Part shown: positions 14,714 to 24,045 of the stretch, piece after piece
Layout: each line of letters opens with the position of its first letter
Position numbering within the stretch: position 1 is the stretch's first letter
Assembly: GCF_001708505.1 (NCBI RefSeq)
Contig: NZ_CP015992.1
Span: forward strand, 5,580,001 to 5,644,000
DNA: 64,000 nucleotides
Source of the DNA: Pseudomonas sp. TCU-HL1
GTDB taxonomy: Bacteria > Pseudomonadota > Gammaproteobacteria > Pseudomonadales > Pseudomonadaceae
Reading direction: 5' to 3'
Notes under the pieces: model-generated
What the model was told of the DNA's origin: nothing
The model's database searches: none
Seen by the model: only the letters and a program-made list of their open reading frames with translations
Made by a program: the position numbers and the translations under genes

Positions 14714-15996
14714 GGCGCAACTCCTTTACGCGGGGTAAAGCCAACGCGGCTGATGCGTATCAGCCCGCGCGGCCGCCAGATCATCATCAGCACCATGAGG
14801 ATGCCGAAGAGCAGCACGCGGTAGTCGGCGAAGGCGCGCAGCAGCTCCGGAGCGACGGTGAGGACAAAGGCGGCGATCACCACCCCGACGGTAGAGCCCA
14901 TGCCCCCGAGCACGACGATGGCGAGGATCAGCGCCGACTCGAAGAAGGTGAAGGACGAGGGGTTGACGAAGCCCTGGTAGCTGGCGAAGAACACCCCGGC
15001 CAGGCCGGCGGTGGAGGCGCCCAGCATGAAGGCCGAGAGCTTCACCAGCACGTGGTTCAGGCCCATGGCGCGGCAGGCGATCTCATCCTCGCGCAGCGCT
15101 TCCCAGGCTCGCCCCACCGGCATGCGGGTCAGCCGGTGCTTGATGTAGAGCACCAGCAGCACCACCAGGAAGAGCACCACGTAGATGAACAGGAACTTCA
15201 GGTTGGGGTTGTAGGCGATACCGAAGAACTCGTGGAAGGGCACCCCGCCTTCCTTGGCCCGGCGGCCGAACTCCAGACCGAAGAAGGTCGGCGACGGCAC
15301 CGACATGCCGTTCGGCCCACCGGTGAAGTCCAGCCAGTTGTTGAGGATCAGGCGGATGATCTCGCCGAAGCCCAGGGTGACGATGGCCAGATAGTCACCG
15401 TGCATGCGCAGCACCGGGAAGCCCAGCAGTGCCCCAGCCATCGCCGCAATCAGGGGGGACAATGGCAGCACTGCCCAGAAGCCCAGGCCAAGATACTCAT
15501 AACCGAGCGCCAGGCCATAGGCACCGATGGCGTAGAAGGCCACGTAGCCGAGGTCGAGTAGGCCGGCGAGGCCCACCACTATGTTCAGCCCCAGGCCGAG
15601 CAGCACGTAGATCAGCCCGAGGATGACCACGGTGAGCAAGTACTTGCCAGCGAAGAGGGGGAAGATCACCGCGGCGACCAGGATCAGCGGGAGGATCCAG
15701 CGCAACCGGCTCTGGTAGCCGGGGTCGCGCACATGCACGCCGGAGCCAACGGTCTCGAAGCGCTGCATCAGCACTTCGCCGCGAGCGGTCTGCAGGTAGA
15801 GGCTGAGGGCGAAACGCCCAGCCACGACCACGGCGATCATCCAGCCGACACGGCTGAACTCCAGGTTGAAGCTGTAGCCGTCGAGCACCACGCCGACGAT
15901 GGGGCCGAACACGATCAGGGCCAAGAGGCCGGCGAGCACGGCGTCGATCAGGCTCTTCTTGAAATCCAGGGGTTTGCTTGCAATGGCGGACGACAT
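14710..15996 (-). CDS. livM: Branched-chain amino-acid ABC transporter permease LivM
   Basis: This 428-residue inner-membrane permease has an N-terminal extension with several helices ahead of the core BPD-2 domain, as in other proteobacterial LivM/BraE. The conserved core segment GLNIVVGLAGLLDLGYVAFYAIGAY and the EAA-like region (REDEIACRAMGLN) that contacts the ATPases are visible. The ATG at 15996, two bases after the livH stop codon, was preferred to a longer upstream frame that lies over livH. Confidence 0.94.
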   Translation of the reverse strand: MSSAIASKPLDFKKSLIDAVLAGLLALIVFGPIVGVVLDGYSFNLEFSRVGWMIAVVVAGRFALSLYLQTARGEVLMQRFETVGSGVHVRDPGYQSRLRWILPLILVAAVIFPLFAGKYLLTVVILGLIYVLLGLGLNIVVGLAGLLDLGYVAFYAIGAYGLALGYEYLGLGFWAVLPLSPLIAAMAGALLGFPVLRMHGDYLAIVTLGFGEIIRLILNNWLDFTGGPNGMSVPSPTFFGLEFGRRAKEGGVPFHEFFGIAYNPNLKFLFIYVVLFLVVLLVLYIKHRLTRMPVGRAWEALREDEIACRAMGLNHVLVKLSAFMLGASTAGLAGVFFASYQGFVNPSSFTFFESALILAIVVLGGMGSTVGVVIAAFVLTVAPELLRAFADYRVLLFGILMVLMMIWRPRGLIRISRVGFTPRKGVAP

Positions 15997-15998
15997 GC

Positions 15999-16913
<915 letters not shown>

Positions 16914-17061
16914 CACTCAGTCTCGTCTTTTGGGGGTCCGACCTTGGGTTCGGCCAGCTCCCGCGAGTGGAATCAGACGGGCACCACTGAATTACCGGAT
17001 CGGGTGATGCGACACCCGAGTCAAGCAGATTGGGACTTCAGCAGTTTCCCGGAATACACCA

Positions 17062-17092
17062 ACCGGCCAGACGCGGGTGGCGCCTGGCCGGT
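17062..17092. other. Hairpin in the livK-livH intergenic region
   Basis: ACCGGCCAG and CTGGCCGGT (9-bp perfect stem, 13-base loop) lie between livK and livH. There is no T-run on the minus strand. Such hairpins after the binding-protein gene commonly protect the upstream message and let the substrate-binding protein be made in excess over the permeases. Confidence 0.55.
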
Positions 17093-17185
17093 CAGCCGAG
17101 CTAAAACCAGTGTCGGATCGGGACTGCGCGAGCCATGGCCCGACGGAGCAGGCATGGCCAACGCGCAACCGATCCTGGCCAGCCG

Positions 17186-18307
17186 TTACTGCTGGTGATA
17201 CTTGCCCTTGTCATCCCACTCGTAGATCACGTAGTCGGAGACTTTCAGGTCGCCCTTGGAATCCCATTCCTTCTTGCCCATCACGGTCTGCACCGGATGG
17301 CCCTTCAGCCATTCGGAAGCCTTGGCCGGGTCGTTGGCGCCAGCGCCGTTGAAGCCGGCCGCCAAGGCCTGCAGGGTGGCGTAGGCGTAAAGGGTGTAGC
17401 CTTCCGGCTCGAAGCCGCCAGCGCGGAACTTCTCGATCACGGCCTGGCCGTCGGCGATCTTGCGCGGGTCGGCGCCGAAGGTCATCTGCACACCCTTGGT
17501 GTACTGCGGGCCGCCGGCGGTGGTGACCAGTTCGTCGGTGACGATGCCGTCGCCGGAGAGGAAGACCGCGGTCAGGCCCTGCTCGCGCATCTGGCGAACC
17601 AGCGGGCCGGCTTCAGGGTGCAGGCCGCCGAAGTAGACGACCTCGGCGCCCGTGGCGCGGATCTTGGTGACCAGGGCGTTGAAGTCTTTCTCACCACGGG
17701 TCAGGCCCTCGTACAGGACTTCCTTCACACCACGCTTGGCCAGCTGCGCCTTGGTGGCATCGGCCAGGCCCTGACCGTAGGTGTCCTTGTCGTGGATGAT
17801 GGCGACCTTGGTGGCCTTGAGCTTGTCGACGATGTAGTCGCCGGCGACGATGCCCTGCTGGTCGTCCCGACCGCACATGCGGAACATGCCGGACAGGCCG
17901 CGTTCAGTGACGGCAGGGTTGGTGGAACCGGGGGTCATGGCGATGATCCCGGCCTCGTCGTAGACCTCGGAAGCGGGGATGGTGGAGGAAGAGCAGAAGT
18001 GGCCGACCACAGCGATGGCCTTGTCCTGATCGACCAGGCGGTTGGCGACGGACACGGCCTGTTTCGGCTCGCAGGCATCGTCGGCCTTGACCAGCTTGAT
18101 CTTCTCGCCGTTGACGCCGCCAGCGGCGTTGATGTCTTCGGCGGCCTGCGAAGCGCCGCGCCAATATTGTTCGCCAAAGGATGCGTTGGCGCCGGTGTGC
18201 GGACCGGCAACGCCGATGACTACATCAGCCTGTACAACGGAAGAAATGCCCATCGCGGTGGTAACCGCCAGAGCCAGAAAGCCTTTTCTGAAAATCTTCT
18301 GCGACAT
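17186..18307 (-). CDS. livK: Branched-chain amino-acid ABC transporter substrate-binding protein
   Basis: A 373-residue periplasmic binding protein (type I fold, Leu/Ile/Val-binding family) with a signal peptide of about 27 residues ending SSVVQA. Conserved stretches include GVAGPHTGANASFGEQ, DDACEPKQAV, a CSSST ligand-site loop and FGGLHPEAGPLVRQ. It differs clearly from the primary BraC of P. aeruginosa, so the operon is a paralogous amino-acid uptake system whose ligand is not certain. It has its own sigma-54 promoter and an AGGAG ribosome-binding site. Confidence 0.93.
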   Translation of the reverse strand: MSQKIFRKGFLALAVTTAMGISSVVQADVVIGVAGPHTGANASFGEQYWRGASQAAEDINAAGGVNGEKIKLVKADDACEPKQAVSVANRLVDQDKAIAVVGHFCSSSTIPASEVYDEAGIIAMTPGSTNPAVTERGLSGMFRMCGRDDQQGIVAGDYIVDKLKATKVAIIHDKDTYGQGLADATKAQLAKRGVKEVLYEGLTRGEKDFNALVTKIRATGAEVVYFGGLHPEAGPLVRQMREQGLTAVFLSGDGIVTDELVTTAGGPQYTKGVQMTFGADPRKIADGQAVIEKFRAGGFEPEGYTLYAYATLQALAAGFNGAGANDPAKASEWLKGHPVQTVMGKKEWDSKGDLKVSDYVIYEWDDKGKYHQQ

Positions 18308-18350
18308 GGAGTTTTGCTCCTGAGGTTTTTAGGGTTAGCGCTCGTGTTCA

Positions 18351-18366
18351 GCAAGTGGCGTGCCAT
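18351..18366 (-). promoter_or_regulatory. Sigma-54 promoter of the liv operon
   Basis: On the minus strand TGGCACG-CCAC-TTGCT is a full match to the RpoN consensus with correct GG/GC spacing. Predicted start is near 18339, giving a 32-base leader before the livK ATG at 18307. Confidence 0.8.
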
Positions 18367-18437
18367 TAATTCTTGTCGTTGCTCCGCGCCCTGAAAGGCC
18401 CTTCCCACCTCCTGTTCTTTTTATTTTTATTGTTTTA

Positions 18438-18450
18438 AATCAATAACTTC
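18438..18450 (-). promoter_or_regulatory. IHF-like site between enhancer and liv promoter
   Basis: AATCAATAACTTC matches the IHF consensus WATCAANNNNTTR except at the last base and sits beside A/T tracts (18418-18440, 18462-18467). Its place between the NtrC-like site and the sigma-54 promoter is where a DNA bend is expected. The consensus reads on the plus strand; it is assigned to the minus-strand promoter it would serve. Confidence 0.45.
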
Positions 18451-18543
18451 CAAAACATCCCAAAAAAACTGCAGACGTGTCTGGAAGCCGCACGGCATCA
18501 GTGTGCCAGCAGGTCCGGTAACAATAGACTCGCGGTACTTATT

Positions 18544-18560
18544 TGCACATCACTGGTGCG
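18544..18560 (-). promoter_or_regulatory. NtrC-like enhancer site of the liv operon
   Basis: TGCACA-TCACT-GGTGCG matches the palindromic NtrC consensus TGCACC-N5-GGTGCA at 10 of 12 positions and lies about 200 bases upstream of the predicted start. The rest of the 18308-18663 gap is AT-rich and shows no gene. Confidence 0.55.
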
Positions 18561-18663
18561 CGAATTTTCCCACTCCGCACTGTTACTGTCCGGCCCTTGA
18601 TCCCCCCATCCTGCAAGAAACGCCCCGTTGCCTCAAAGCTGTGCAACGCAAATTTTTTGCGAC

Positions 18664-19947
18664 CTATATCACTACGCGCAAACATTGACCGGCGTGGTAG
18701 AGCGAAAAGCCCGCCTCGTACAGCGAACTCCTGAGCCCCACCGCCGCCACCGCCCGCATCGGCTGGAAGGGCATCGGCAGCACCGTTTCGTCGCCGCTCA
18801 GCAGGTAGTCGGCGAAGGCCTTGCCCACCACGCTGCCGGTGGTCACGCCGCGGCCGTTGTAGCCGGTGAAGGCGAGCAGGCCGGGGGCGGGTTCGTAGAG
18901 GCGCATCAGGTGGTCGGGGGTGAAGTCGATGCAACCGGTCCAGGTAAATTCCCAATCCACTTTGCCCAGATAGGGGAAGTAGTGGCGCTGGATGCGATCG
19001 GCCCAGGCGCGCAGGAACCAGGCCGGCTTGCGCGAGCCGTTGCCCAGGCTGCCGAGCAGCAGGCGGCCATCGGCGTCGCGGCGGATGCTGCTGAGGACCT
19101 GGCGGGTGTCCCAGGAGCCCTGCCCGCCCGGCAGGATGCGCGCGGCAGCCTCGCCCGAGAGCGGCGTGGACGCCACCTGGTAGTAGTAACCGGGGAAGAA
19201 ATGGCGACGCAGTTCGGTCCACTCGCCTTCGGTGTAGGCGTTGGAGGCGATCACCACCTGCGGGGCAATGGCCACGCCATGCTCGCTGACCACGCACCAG
19301 TCGGCGCCTTGCCGCTCCAGGCGCAGCACGGGCGAATGCTCGAACAGCTGCCCGCCGAGGTACTTCACCGCGCGGGCCAGGCCACGGGTATAGCCCATCG
19401 GATTGAGGGTGCCGGCGCGCCGGTCCAGCAGCGCGGCAGCAATCCTGTCGGTGCCGGTGGCTTCGCGGCAGGCCGCACCGGTCAGCAGCTCCACCGGAGC
19501 GCCACGGCGCTGCCACTGTTCGCAGCGGCTGGCGAGGTCGGCCTGGCCACGGGCGTTGTGCGCCATGTGCAAGGTGCCTTCTCGGCGCAACTGGCAATCG
19601 ATGTCATAGCGATCCACCAGGGAGAACACCAGCGACGGAGCAGCGCCCAGGGTGCGGTTGAGGCGATCGCCGACAGTGTGGCCGAGCCCGGCCTCGATGT
19701 CGTCCGGCGGAATCCACAGGCCGGCGTTGACCAGGCCGACGTTGCGCCCCGAGCCGCCGTGGCCGGCGGTGCGGGCCTCCATCAGACAGACACGCTTGCC
19801 CGCCTCCAGCAGGTGCAGTGCGGCGGAGAGGCCGGTGAAGCCGGCCCCGATCACGCAGACATCGACCTTGACCTCGCCGTGCAGCACAGGGCTTTCCGGC
19901 AGTCGTGGCGTCAGATATTCCCAGAGGCATTCCTGGCGCAGGGTCAT
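18664..19947 (-). CDS. amaA: L-pipecolate oxidase (FAD-dependent, DAO family)
   Basis: A 427-residue FAD-dependent amine oxidase of the DadA/GlpO family. The Rossmann motif VIGAGFTGLSAALHLLEAG starts at about residue 32, and the C-terminal FAD segment GLLAFTGYNGRGVTTGSVVGKAFADYL is present. Next to amaB and amaR it corresponds to AmaA of P. putida, which oxidises L-pipecolate to delta-1-piperideine-6-carboxylate in D-lysine catabolism. It follows amaB by 29 bases, so the two are an operon. Assignment relies on family resemblance and the exact neighbourhood. Confidence 0.88.
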   Translation of the reverse strand: MTLRQECLWEYLTPRLPESPVLHGEVKVDVCVIGAGFTGLSAALHLLEAGKRVCLMEARTAGHGGSGRNVGLVNAGLWIPPDDIEAGLGHTVGDRLNRTLGAAPSLVFSLVDRYDIDCQLRREGTLHMAHNARGQADLASRCEQWQRRGAPVELLTGAACREATGTDRIAAALLDRRAGTLNPMGYTRGLARAVKYLGGQLFEHSPVLRLERQGADWCVVSEHGVAIAPQVVIASNAYTEGEWTELRRHFFPGYYYQVASTPLSGEAAARILPGGQGSWDTRQVLSSIRRDADGRLLLGSLGNGSRKPAWFLRAWADRIQRHYFPYLGKVDWEFTWTGCIDFTPDHLMRLYEPAPGLLAFTGYNGRGVTTGSVVGKAFADYLLSGDETVLPMPFQPMRAVAAVGLRSSLYEAGFSLYHAGQCLRVVI

Positions 19948-19976
19948 GGGGTGCAGTCCTTAGGGCCGGAACCCGC

Positions 19977-21467
19977 TCAGTCGAAGGTGATGCCCTGGGC
20001 CAGCGGCAGTTCGTGGGAGTAGTTCACGGTGTTGGTCTGGCGGCGCATGTAGGCCTTCCAGGCGTCCGAGCCGGACTCGCGGCCGCCGCCGGTTTCCTTC
20101 TCGCCACCGAAGGCGCCGCCGATTTCCGCGCCGCTCGGGCCGATGTTGACGTTGGCGATGCCGCAGTCGCTGCCCACCGCCGACTGGAACAGCTCGGCCT
20201 CGCGTACGTCGGTGGTGAACACGCAGGACGATAGCCCCTGGGGCACGGCGTTGTTGAGGGCGATGGCGTCGTCGAAATCGCTGTAGCCGACCACGTATAG
20301 GATCGGGGCGAAGGTCTCGTGGCAGACCACGGCGCTCTGGCCGGGCATTTCGACGATGGCCGGGGACACGTAGTAGGCGTTCGGGAACTGTGCTTCGAGC
20401 TGGCGTTCGCCGCCGAACACCTTGCCACCTTCGGCGCGGGCCTGCTCCAGGGCACGCTGCATGCCGTCGAAGCTTTGCTTGTCGATCAGCGGGCCAATCA
20501 GGTTGCCTTCCAGCGGGTGGCCAATGCGCACCTTGGCGTAAGCAGCCTTCAGGCGCTCGACGATCTCGGCCTTCACCGATTCGTGGGCGATCAGGCGGCG
20601 CAGGGTGGTGCAGCGCTGACCGGCGGTGCCGACGGCGCTGAACAGGATGGCGCGCACCGCCAGGTCGAGGTCGGCCGTAGGGGCGAGGATCATGGCGTTG
20701 TTGCCGCCCAGCTCCAGCACGCTGCGGGCGAAGCGTGCCGCCACGCGCGGTGCCACTTCACGACCCATGCGGGTGCTGCCGGTGGCGCTGACCAGGGCCA
20801 CGCGCGGGTCGTCCACCAGGGCTTCGCCGGCTTCGCGGGCGCCGATAACCACCTGGCTGAGGTGGGCCGGGGCCTCACTGAAATTCTTCGCCACGCGCTC
20901 GAACAGCGCCTGGCAGGCCAGGGCGGTGAGCGGGGTCTTTTCCGAGGGTTTCCATACCACCGGGTTGCCGCAGACCAGCGCCAGCGCAGTGTTCCACGAC
21001 CACACGGCGACCGGGAAGTTGAACGCACTGATGACGCCGACCACGCCCAGCGGGTGCCAGGTTTCTCGCATATGGTGGCCAGGGCGCTCGGAGGCGATGG
21101 TCAGGCCGTAGAGCTGGCGCGACAGGCCGACGGCGAAGTCGCAGATGTCGATCATTTCCTGCACTTCACCCAGGCCCTCCTGGGTGATCTTGCCGGCCTC
21201 CCAGGACACCAACTCGCCCAGCTCGGCCTTGTACTGGCGCAGAGCTTCGCCGTACTGGCGGATCAGCTCGCCGCGGCGCGGGGCCGGCACCTTGCGCCAG
21301 GCCTGGAAGGCATCAAACGCACGGGCGATCTTCGCTTCGACTTCAGCGCGGCCCTCCAGGCGTACGGTGCCGATGCGGCTGCCGTCGATGGGCGAATGAA
21401 CGGCGTGATCGCCTTGCTGGTAGAGGGAAGCATCGACGCCAAGGCGGTCAAGCAGTGCGGCAACCAT
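19977..21467 (-). CDS. amaB: L-aminoadipate-semialdehyde (piperideine-6-carboxylate) dehydrogenase
   Basis: A 496-residue aldehyde dehydrogenase of the ALDH7 (antiquitin) type. The catalytic Cys286 lies in GTAGQRCTTLRRL and the general base Glu252 in LELGGNN; the GNPVVWKPSEKTPL cofactor segment is near residue 167. AmaB oxidises alpha-aminoadipate semialdehyde, the open form of piperideine-6-carboxylate, to L-2-aminoadipate. Length equals the known family. The start at 21467 follows a GGAG-type site; the frame is open further upstream but only over the amaR promoter region. Confidence 0.92.
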   Translation of the reverse strand: MVAALLDRLGVDASLYQQGDHAVHSPIDGSRIGTVRLEGRAEVEAKIARAFDAFQAWRKVPAPRRGELIRQYGEALRQYKAELGELVSWEAGKITQEGLGEVQEMIDICDFAVGLSRQLYGLTIASERPGHHMRETWHPLGVVGVISAFNFPVAVWSWNTALALVCGNPVVWKPSEKTPLTALACQALFERVAKNFSEAPAHLSQVVIGAREAGEALVDDPRVALVSATGSTRMGREVAPRVAARFARSVLELGGNNAMILAPTADLDLAVRAILFSAVGTAGQRCTTLRRLIAHESVKAEIVERLKAAYAKVRIGHPLEGNLIGPLIDKQSFDGMQRALEQARAEGGKVFGGERQLEAQFPNAYYVSPAIVEMPGQSAVVCHETFAPILYVVGYSDFDDAIALNNAVPQGLSSCVFTTDVREAELFQSAVGSDCGIANVNIGPSGAEIGGAFGGEKETGGGRESGSDAWKAYMRRQTNTVNYSHELPLAQGITFD

Positions 21468-21594
21468 GGGAACTCCTGTCTGAGGATCGGACCGGGCTCC
21501 AGTAATAGCCGCGAAAAGGGCTTGCCAACAAACAACCTTTCCGACACATATCATTCCGTTTTTTCATGTACCGGACCGCCCTCGAGAAACCCCG

Positions 21595-22494
21595 ATGCTC
21601 AAACGCCACATGCCCTCGATCACCGCCCTGCAATGCTTCGAGGCGGTGGCCCGGCACCTGAGTTTCACCCGTGCCGCCGACGAACTGAACCTGACCCAGA
21701 GCGCAGTCAGCAAGCAGGTAGCGCAACTGGAGGAACTGCTCCAGCACCTGCTGTTCCGCCGTGTGCGCCGGCGCCTGCAACTGACCCCGGCGGGCTCGCT
21801 GTACCTGACCGAGGTGCGCAAGATCCTCGCCCAGGTGGAGATGTCCACTCACTACATGCTGTCCTACGGTGGTGATACAGAAGTGCTGCGGGTGGCCACA
21901 CCGCCCACCTTCGGCGCCCGCTGGCTGATCCCGCGCCTGAAGGGCTGGCGCCTGCGCCATCCGAACATTCACCTGGACCTGCGCAACGAACCGGAACCCA
22001 ACGCCCTGGCGCAAGGCCACAGCGATGTCGCCTTCTACTTCGGCCATGGCGCCCTTCCAGGCGCCGAGTGCATCCGCCTGTTCGGCGAGGAAGTGGTGCC
22101 GGTCTGCGCGCCCGGCGCGATGCCCGAACGGCCCTTCACCGAACCGACCCAACTCACCGAGTTGGTGCTGCTGCAGAACGCCACCCGCCCGGAAGCCTGG
22201 CACGAGTGGTTCCAGAGCCAGGACCGGCACACCGAGCACAGCTACCACGGGCCACGCTTCGACACGTCCTATATGTGCATCCGCGCCGCCCAGGCGGGCT
22301 GCGGCGTCGCGCTGCTACCGCGCTTCCTGGTGGAAGAGGAGTTGGCGGAAGGCAAACTGGTGATCCCCTGGGACCACCCGCTGCCGAGCCGCAACGCCTA
22401 TTACCTGGCCTATGCCGAACACGCAGCCGAAGTGCCGAAGGTAAGGGACTTCGTGCGCTGGATGCTGGAGCAGTTGGACCGGGAACCGCTGTAA
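21595..22494 (+). CDS. amaR: LysR-family regulator AmaR
   Basis: A 299-residue LysR-type regulator: N-terminal winged helix (ALQCFEAVARHLSFTRAADELNLTQSAVSKQVAQLE, residues about 8-42) and a two-lobed effector domain in the GcvA-like subgroup. It is divergent from amaB with a 127-base shared promoter region, the arrangement of AmaR, which activates the pipecolate/aminoadipate genes in Pseudomonas. The ligand is not visible from sequence. Confidence 0.87.
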   Translation: MLKRHMPSITALQCFEAVARHLSFTRAADELNLTQSAVSKQVAQLEELLQHLLFRRVRRRLQLTPAGSLYLTEVRKILAQVEMSTHYMLSYGGDTEVLRVATPPTFGARWLIPRLKGWRLRHPNIHLDLRNEPEPNALAQGHSDVAFYFGHGALPGAECIRLFGEEVVPVCAPGAMPERPFTEPTQLTELVLLQNATRPEAWHEWFQSQDRHTEHSYHGPRFDTSYMCIRAAQAGCGVALLPRFLVEEELAEGKLVIPWDHPLPSRNAYYLAYAEHAAEVPKVRDFVRWMLEQLDREPL

Positions 22495-22552
22495 CAGGAT
22501 CACAACGGACTCCTTTTCTGTAGGAGCCCAGGCAGCACATCTCTACCCCGAC

Positions 22553-22582
22553 AAAAAAGGCCGCTACACGGAGCGGCCTTTT
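22553..22582. terminator. Bidirectional terminator between amaR and azurin
   Basis: AAAAAAGGCCGCT-acacgg-AGCGGCCTTTT is a symmetrical hairpin with an A-run before and a T-run after, so it can serve both the rightward amaR and the leftward azurin transcripts. Confidence 0.9.
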
Positions 22583-22600
22583 GTTCGTTCACCTTGGGGA

Positions 22601-23050
22601 TCAATCGACCAGGGCCAGGCTACCTTTCATCATCGACACGTGGCCCGGGAAGGAGCAGAAGAACTCGTAGCTCTCACCGGCCGCCAGCTTGGCCACGTCG
22701 AAGGTCACGCTGTCGCTCTCGCCGCCGCCGATCATTTTGGTGTGGGCGATGATGCGGGGGTCTTCGGCCTTGAGGTAGTCCTTGTCGAGGCCGGCGGTCA
22801 TGCCCTCGGTGGCGATGGGCTGTGCATCGGCGGTCTTGCTCAGCACCCAGTTGTGGCCCATCACGTTCTTGGCCAGCTTGCCGGAGTGCTTGAGGTTTAC
22901 GGTGAAGGTTTTGCAACTTTTGCTGACCTTGATCTCTTTGGTATCGAAAGTCATCTGGTCAGTGCCTTGCACATCCACGGTACATTCAGCAGCCAGCAGA
23001 GGTGCACTGGCCAAGGCCAGCACGGATGCAGCGACGAGCTTGCGAATCAT
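22601..23050 (-). CDS. azu: Azurin (type I blue copper protein)
   Basis: A 149-residue precursor with a 20-residue signal peptide (MIRKLVAASVLALASAPLLA). In mature numbering all copper ligands are present: His46, Cys112, His117 and Met121, with the Cys3-Cys26 disulfide. Azurin is a periplasmic one-electron carrier linked to respiration and denitrification and to redox stress. The start at 23050 begins the signal peptide and has GGAG upstream; an open extension upstream is not secretory. No convincing ANR box was found before it. Confidence 0.97.
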   Translation of the reverse strand: MIRKLVAASVLALASAPLLAAECTVDVQGTDQMTFDTKEIKVSKSCKTFTVNLKHSGKLAKNVMGHNWVLSKTADAQPIATEGMTAGLDKDYLKAEDPRIIAHTKMIGGGESDSVTFDVAKLAAGESYEFFCSFPGHVSMMKGSLALVD

Positions 23051-23171
23051 GGGAGTCTCCTTGGCAGAAAGGGCAGAAATGCCCCAGAAGGGAGACTGCC
23101 CCATTTGCCAGCGAGTTCCCATTACCTGCGGCAACAGGCCGCAACCCTGATTACAAGGAATTTCACGCCCC

Positions 23172-23795
23172 ATGCTGTCCTTCTTCATCGCCGCGATGCT
23201 CCTCGGATTCGTGTTCAACGCGGCGCCCGGCGCCGTCTTCAGTGAGACCCTGCGCCGCGGCCTGCGCGACGGCTACCGCCCCGCGCTGATGGTGCAGATC
23301 GGCTCGCTGGTGGGCGACGCCACCTGGGCGGCACTGGGCCTTACCGGCCTCGCCCTGCTGCTGGACAGCGCGGCGGTGCGTTACCCGCTGACCATCGCCA
23401 GCGCACTCTACCTGGGCTGGCTGGGCCTGCAGTCGCTGCGTGACGCCCATCGCCCGCCGCAACCCTCGACCGAAGAGCAAGCTGCCAGCGGCGGCGCTTT
23501 CGCCTCAGGAGCAGCACTGTCGCTGACCAACCCCCAGAACATCGTCTATTGGGCCGCCATGGGCGGGGCCATGGCGGCCGTTGGCGTCGCCGAGCCGACC
23601 CCCACCCACCTAGCGGTGTTCTTCGGCGGCTTCATGCTCTCCTCGCTGCTCTGGTGCTTCATCTGCGCCGGCCTGGTGGACTGGTTCCGCCGCGCCGCTT
23701 CCAACCTCTGGCACCGGCTCACCTACCTGGCCTGCGGCCTGTGCCTGCTGGGTCTGTCGGGAATGACGGCGGCAGAGCTGCTGAAGCTCGTCTGA
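23172..23795 (+). CDS. LysE/RhtB-family amino-acid exporter
   Basis: A 207-residue inner-membrane protein with about six hydrophobic segments and LysE-family marks: the N-terminal NAAPGAVFSETLRRGLRDGYRPAL and the middle SLTNPQNIVYWAAMGG. The family exports amino acids or related small molecules; ChpE-like members in Pseudomonas belong here too. The substrate is unknown. It is divergent from azurin, with AAGGA at the start site. Confidence 0.87.
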   Translation: MLSFFIAAMLLGFVFNAAPGAVFSETLRRGLRDGYRPALMVQIGSLVGDATWAALGLTGLALLLDSAAVRYPLTIASALYLGWLGLQSLRDAHRPPQPSTEEQAASGGAFASGAALSLTNPQNIVYWAAMGGAMAAVGVAEPTPTHLAVFFGGFMLSSLLWCFICAGLVDWFRRAASNLWHRLTYLACGLCLLGLSGMTAAELLKLV

Positions 23796-23880
23796 GCTAT
23801 CAAGCCCATCGATGCAATCAAAGGGCGGCCGGACCCAGACCGCCCTAGCATGGCGCCATTCGTCCAGAAGGAGATACGCC

Positions 23881-23946
23881 ATGAGCTTCCTGCAAAGCCT
23901 GCTCGCTGCCTATGCCGCCGGGGCTTGCGGCGCTTCGGCCGAGTAA
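23881..23946 (+). CDS. Small ORF encoding a 21-residue peptide
   Basis: A 22-codon frame (MSFLQSLLAAYAAGACGASAE) preceded by an ideal ribosome-binding site, GAAGGAGATACGCC, seven bases from the ATG. The peptide begins with an amphipathic or hydrophobic helix rich in Ala and Leu. No homologue is known to me. It lies 86 bases after the LysE gene and 99 before the LOG gene. The strong Shine-Dalgarno is the main reason to believe it is translated; it could be a leader peptide or membrane-associated microprotein. Confidence 0.5.
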   Translation: MSFLQSLLAAYAAGACGASAE

Positions 23947-24045
23947 ACCCGGCCCCTACCGTTCGGAAGCTGACCAGTCGCACAGCTTGGAGCCCGGGGG
24001 CGAAATCGGTACTCTTGCGCGCTTTTTTCGCACCAGGAGTCCCCC

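Noticed and set aside
17186..18307. Urea-transporter binding protein (UrtA), suggested by nearby urease genes
   Set aside because: The sequence follows the Leu/Ile/Val-binding family (DDACEPKQAV, CSSST), not the UrtA pattern, and the permease/ATPase set is LivHMGF-like.
23051..23171. ANR/FNR box upstream of azurin
   Set aside because: No TTGAT-N4-ATCAA-like palindrome could be found in this region, although azurin is often ANR-controlled.
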